Below, piece by piece: positions 4,918 to 6,983 of a DNA stretch of 6,983 nucleotides; positions within the stretch are counted from its first letter, which is position 1, and each line of letters opens with the position of its first letter. The notes under the pieces were generated by a model. The model made no database searches. It was not told the DNA's origin and saw only the letters and a program-made list of their open reading frames with translations. The stretch comes from a bacterium (GTDB lineage Bacteria; Zixibacteria; MSB-5A5; GN15; FEB-12), in the NCBI GenBank assembly GCA_030619425.1, contig JAUXBJ010000087.1:1-6983 (forward strand), read 5' to 3'. Both the position numbers and the translations under genes were made by a program.

Positions 4918-6983
4918 TTGTACAAACCACTTCTATCGTTGTTCTTGCTCCCGCTTGTGCTCCTGGTGCTTTTCGATGCAGCGCCGTTGGAGGCGGGTGT
5001 GAGCGGCAAGATATCGGGAGAGGTTATCGACTCACGAACCGGCGAACCCATTGTGGGGGCTACGGTTCGATTGGCGGGAACAAACATCGCCACGCAGACG
5101 GACGTTGACGGAGAGTACTTCATGATCGACATGCCTGTCGGCAAGTGTGATCTCTCCGTCACCTTCATGGGCTACAAGTCGATAATCAAACAGGGGGTTC
5201 GTGTTCTGGTCGATCTGACAACACCGGTCGACTTCGAACTTAACCAACAGGCCGTCGAGATCGGTCAGGAAATCGTGGTGGTCGCCTCCAACCCGATAGT
5301 CCAACTGGACCAGACTGAATCGCGGGTCATCTTCACCGCCGATCGGTTGAATGACTTGCCCAACATCACCACCGTGCAGTCGGTTCTAACCAACTATCCG
5401 GGGGTGGTAGTGGGCCGCGATGACCGCCTCCACGTTCGCGGTGGTCGCGCCGGTCAGGTGGCCTACTACTACGACGGGTTCTCGGTTCAGGACCCGTTCT
5501 ACTCAACCGCCGGCATTCGCATCATGCCGTCAGCATTGGAGGAGTTGTCGCTTACGTCCGGCGGCTACACCGCTGAGTATGGTGAAGCTCTCTCCGGTGT
5601 CGTCAGCGCCGTCACCCGCGACGGCGGTCCCATGTTTCATGGGGGCATAAAGGTCTACGAAGGCGCTACCCATCCCTACGACGTCACCACCGGAGATTGG
5701 GGCGGCCTGAAGCGGACCGGAAATCGGTCGTTGGCGTTCAATCTATCCGGCCCGATCATGGGCATGGATCCAAAACGCTACACTTTCTTCACGGCCGGAG
5801 AATACCTCACCGACGAAACCTCACTTCCGGCCAACGGCTACGATGCTTACACCTGGACGGCCAAGGTGTCGGCTCAGCCCACTTCGCGCATAAGGCTCAA
5901 GAGTAACTTCACCTATCACGACGCCAGCGGTGGCGCCTATACGCACCGCGACGTCAACGGCATCTCGTACGATTTCAACCTGGACGGTCTGCCGGTATTC
6001 GAGAAGAAGTCCCATCTGTTGGGGCTGACGGGGAATTACCATTTCAATGAGAGTATGATTTTCTCCGCGACGGTCAACACTTTCAAAACCCGCACCTGGC
6101 AGGGACCACCTGACCTGATCGACACTTACTGGGACCAGTGGCCGGGATATGATGAAGGGACGATCGACGACGACAACTATCTGGGCTATCGCGATTACGA
6201 AAACCCATACCATGTGGTAGGCTTTACGCTCGGCGATGATTTCAATCCGACCTTCCATCGAAGAGAATCGAAATACACCTCGGTGAAAGCCAGCCTGTTG
6301 ACCCAGCTAAATAAATCGAACCAGGTCAAGGCCGGTATCGAGTATCGGCGCTATAATGTAGCCTGGGACTCCAAACAGTTCTTCAACGACAACCCGTATG
6401 GCGAGAAATACTCCAGTAAGCCGCTGATGGCCTCGGCCTTCCTGCAGGACAAACTGGAATACAAGGATTTCGTCATCAACGTAGGTTTGCGCTTTGATTA
6501 TCACAACGCCGATATCAGCTATAATGTCACTCCACGGGACGCGCCCCTGGATACGGTAGCGCGTTATGTCGAGGCTGAGTCCAAATCCCGGCTGTCGCCG
6601 CGTCTGGGTGTGTCCTTCCCGATAGCCGAAGCCTCGGTTATGCATTTCAACTACGGCGTGTACTACCAGGAGCCACGCTATACTTATCTGTACACGAATA
6701 TTCAGGGAGACGTCACCTCGGGTTATCCGCTATTGGGTAATCCTGATCTGGAACCGGAACAGACAATTTCTTACGAGCTTGGTCTGGACCACCTGATCGG
6801 CGAGGATCTCCGGATCGACCTGACCGCCTACTGCAAGGATATCAAGGATCTGGTCACTACGCGCGCTTCACTACGCGATGCCACTACTACCATCACCCAC
6901 TTCGACAACGGCGATTACGGCTCCGTGACGGGCTTCGACGTACAACTTGAGAAACTGCCACTGGGTGGATACTTCGGTGGGTC
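4918..6983 (+). CDS. TonB-dependent outer-membrane receptor, C-terminus cut by window edge
   Basis: 688 codons are visible and the frame is open to the right edge. Residues 1 to about 25 form a signal peptide with a long Leu/Val core (Lys3, then LLSLFLLPLVLLVLF), probably cleaved near LEA. A carboxypeptidase-regulatory-like domain spans about 29-112, with GEPIVGATV and DVDGEYF (62-68). EIVVVA at 118-123 is a candidate TonB box. The plug spans about 130-235 and includes VRGGR (from residue 173), a YYYDGF stretch and GGYTAEYGEALSGVV. The beta-barrel follows, with alternating aromatic strands and the family's GNPDLEPEQ motif at 607-615. Family proteins usually have 800-1000 residues, so 100 or more are probably missing. 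It should import a ligand across the outer membrane using TonB-ExbBD energy. The substrate cannot be told from sequence; its divergence from a binding-protein and kinase operon suggests ligand-responsive control. Confidence 0.95.
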   Translation, partial: MYKPLLSLFLLPLVLLVLFDAAPLEAGVSGKISGEVIDSRTGEPIVGATVRLAGTNIATQTDVDGEYFMIDMPVGKCDLSVTFMGYKSIIKQGVRVLVDLTTPVDFELNQQAVEIGQEIVVVASNPIVQLDQTESRVIFTADRLNDLPNITTVQSVLTNYPGVVVGRDDRLHVRGGRAGQVAYYYDGFSVQDPFYSTAGIRIMPSALEELSLTSGGYTAEYGEALSGVVSAVTRDGGPMFHGGIKVYEGATHPYDVTTGDWGGLKRTGNRSLAFNLSGPIMGMDPKRYTFFTAGEYLTDETSLPANGYDAYTWTAKVSAQPTSRIRLKSNFTYHDASGGAYTHRDVNGISYDFNLDGLPVFEKKSHLLGLTGNYHFNESMIFSATVNTFKTRTWQGPPDLIDTYWDQWPGYDEGTIDDDNYLGYRDYENPYHVVGFTLGDDFNPTFHRRESKYTSVKASLLTQLNKSNQVKAGIEYRRYNVAWDSKQFFNDNPYGEKYSSKPLMASAFLQDKLEYKDFVINVGLRFDYHNADISYNVTPRDAPLDTVARYVEAESKSRLSPRLGVSFPIAEASVMHFNYGVYYQEPRYTYLYTNIQGDVTSGYPLLGNPDLEPEQTISYELGLDHLIGEDLRIDLTAYCKDIKDLVTTRASLRDATTTITHFDNGDYGSVTGFDVQLEKLPLGGYFGG

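Noticed and set aside
4598..4930. Minus-strand frame of 110 codons across the intergenic spacer
   Set aside because: It overlaps the binding-protein start and the receptor signal peptide, lacks a ribosome site and shows no protein-like pattern.
5821..6258. Minus-strand open frames inside the TonB-receptor gene
   Set aside because: The plus strand encodes an uninterrupted receptor with plug and barrel motifs; the antisense frames are shadows.

Overview
The window is bacterial chromosome of about 50-55% GC (estimated by eye). It encodes a Gram-negative style envelope: an outer-membrane TonB-dependent receptor, a periplasmic substrate-binding protein and membrane sensor kinases. The receptor has an N-terminal carboxypeptidase-regulatory-like domain, and the tightly packed HPK4-like kinases sit with single-domain receivers. 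This mix suits the FCB group and related uncultured lineages (for example Zixibacteria-like bacteria) or a deltaproteobacterium. The lineage is an inference; no rRNA or marker gene is present.

Layout. Positions 1-4601 hold one minus-strand operon of five genes, read from right to left. They are an exported ABC-type substrate-binding protein (3642-4601), a membrane histidine kinase with a periplasmic sensor, HAMP, HisKA and ATPase domains (1957-3645), two stand-alone receiver proteins (1575-1946 and 1198-1566), and a protein with receiver, GAF-like and HisKA domains that runs off the left edge (1-1201). Junctions are 4-bp ATGA overlaps or gaps of 8-10 bp, so the five genes are almost certainly co-transcribed and partly translationally coupled. 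Positions 4602-4917 are a divergent control region with a 13-bp perfect palindrome, an 11-bp near-perfect direct repeat and a plausible promoter for the rightward gene. Positions 4918-6983 hold the first 688 codons of a TonB-dependent receptor on the plus strand, probably starting at TTG behind a strong Shine-Dalgarno sequence.

How the genes may work together (inference). The substrate-binding protein has no permease or ATPase beside it but is coupled to the kinase gene. It may therefore present a ligand to the kinase's periplasmic domain, as TorT does for TorS or LuxP for LuxQ. The signal would pass to one or both single-domain receivers and to the receiver-GAF-kinase protein. The divergent outer-membrane receptor is a likely importer of the same ligand or a regulatory target. 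No DNA-binding output domain is encoded inside the window, so the last step of the circuit is not visible.
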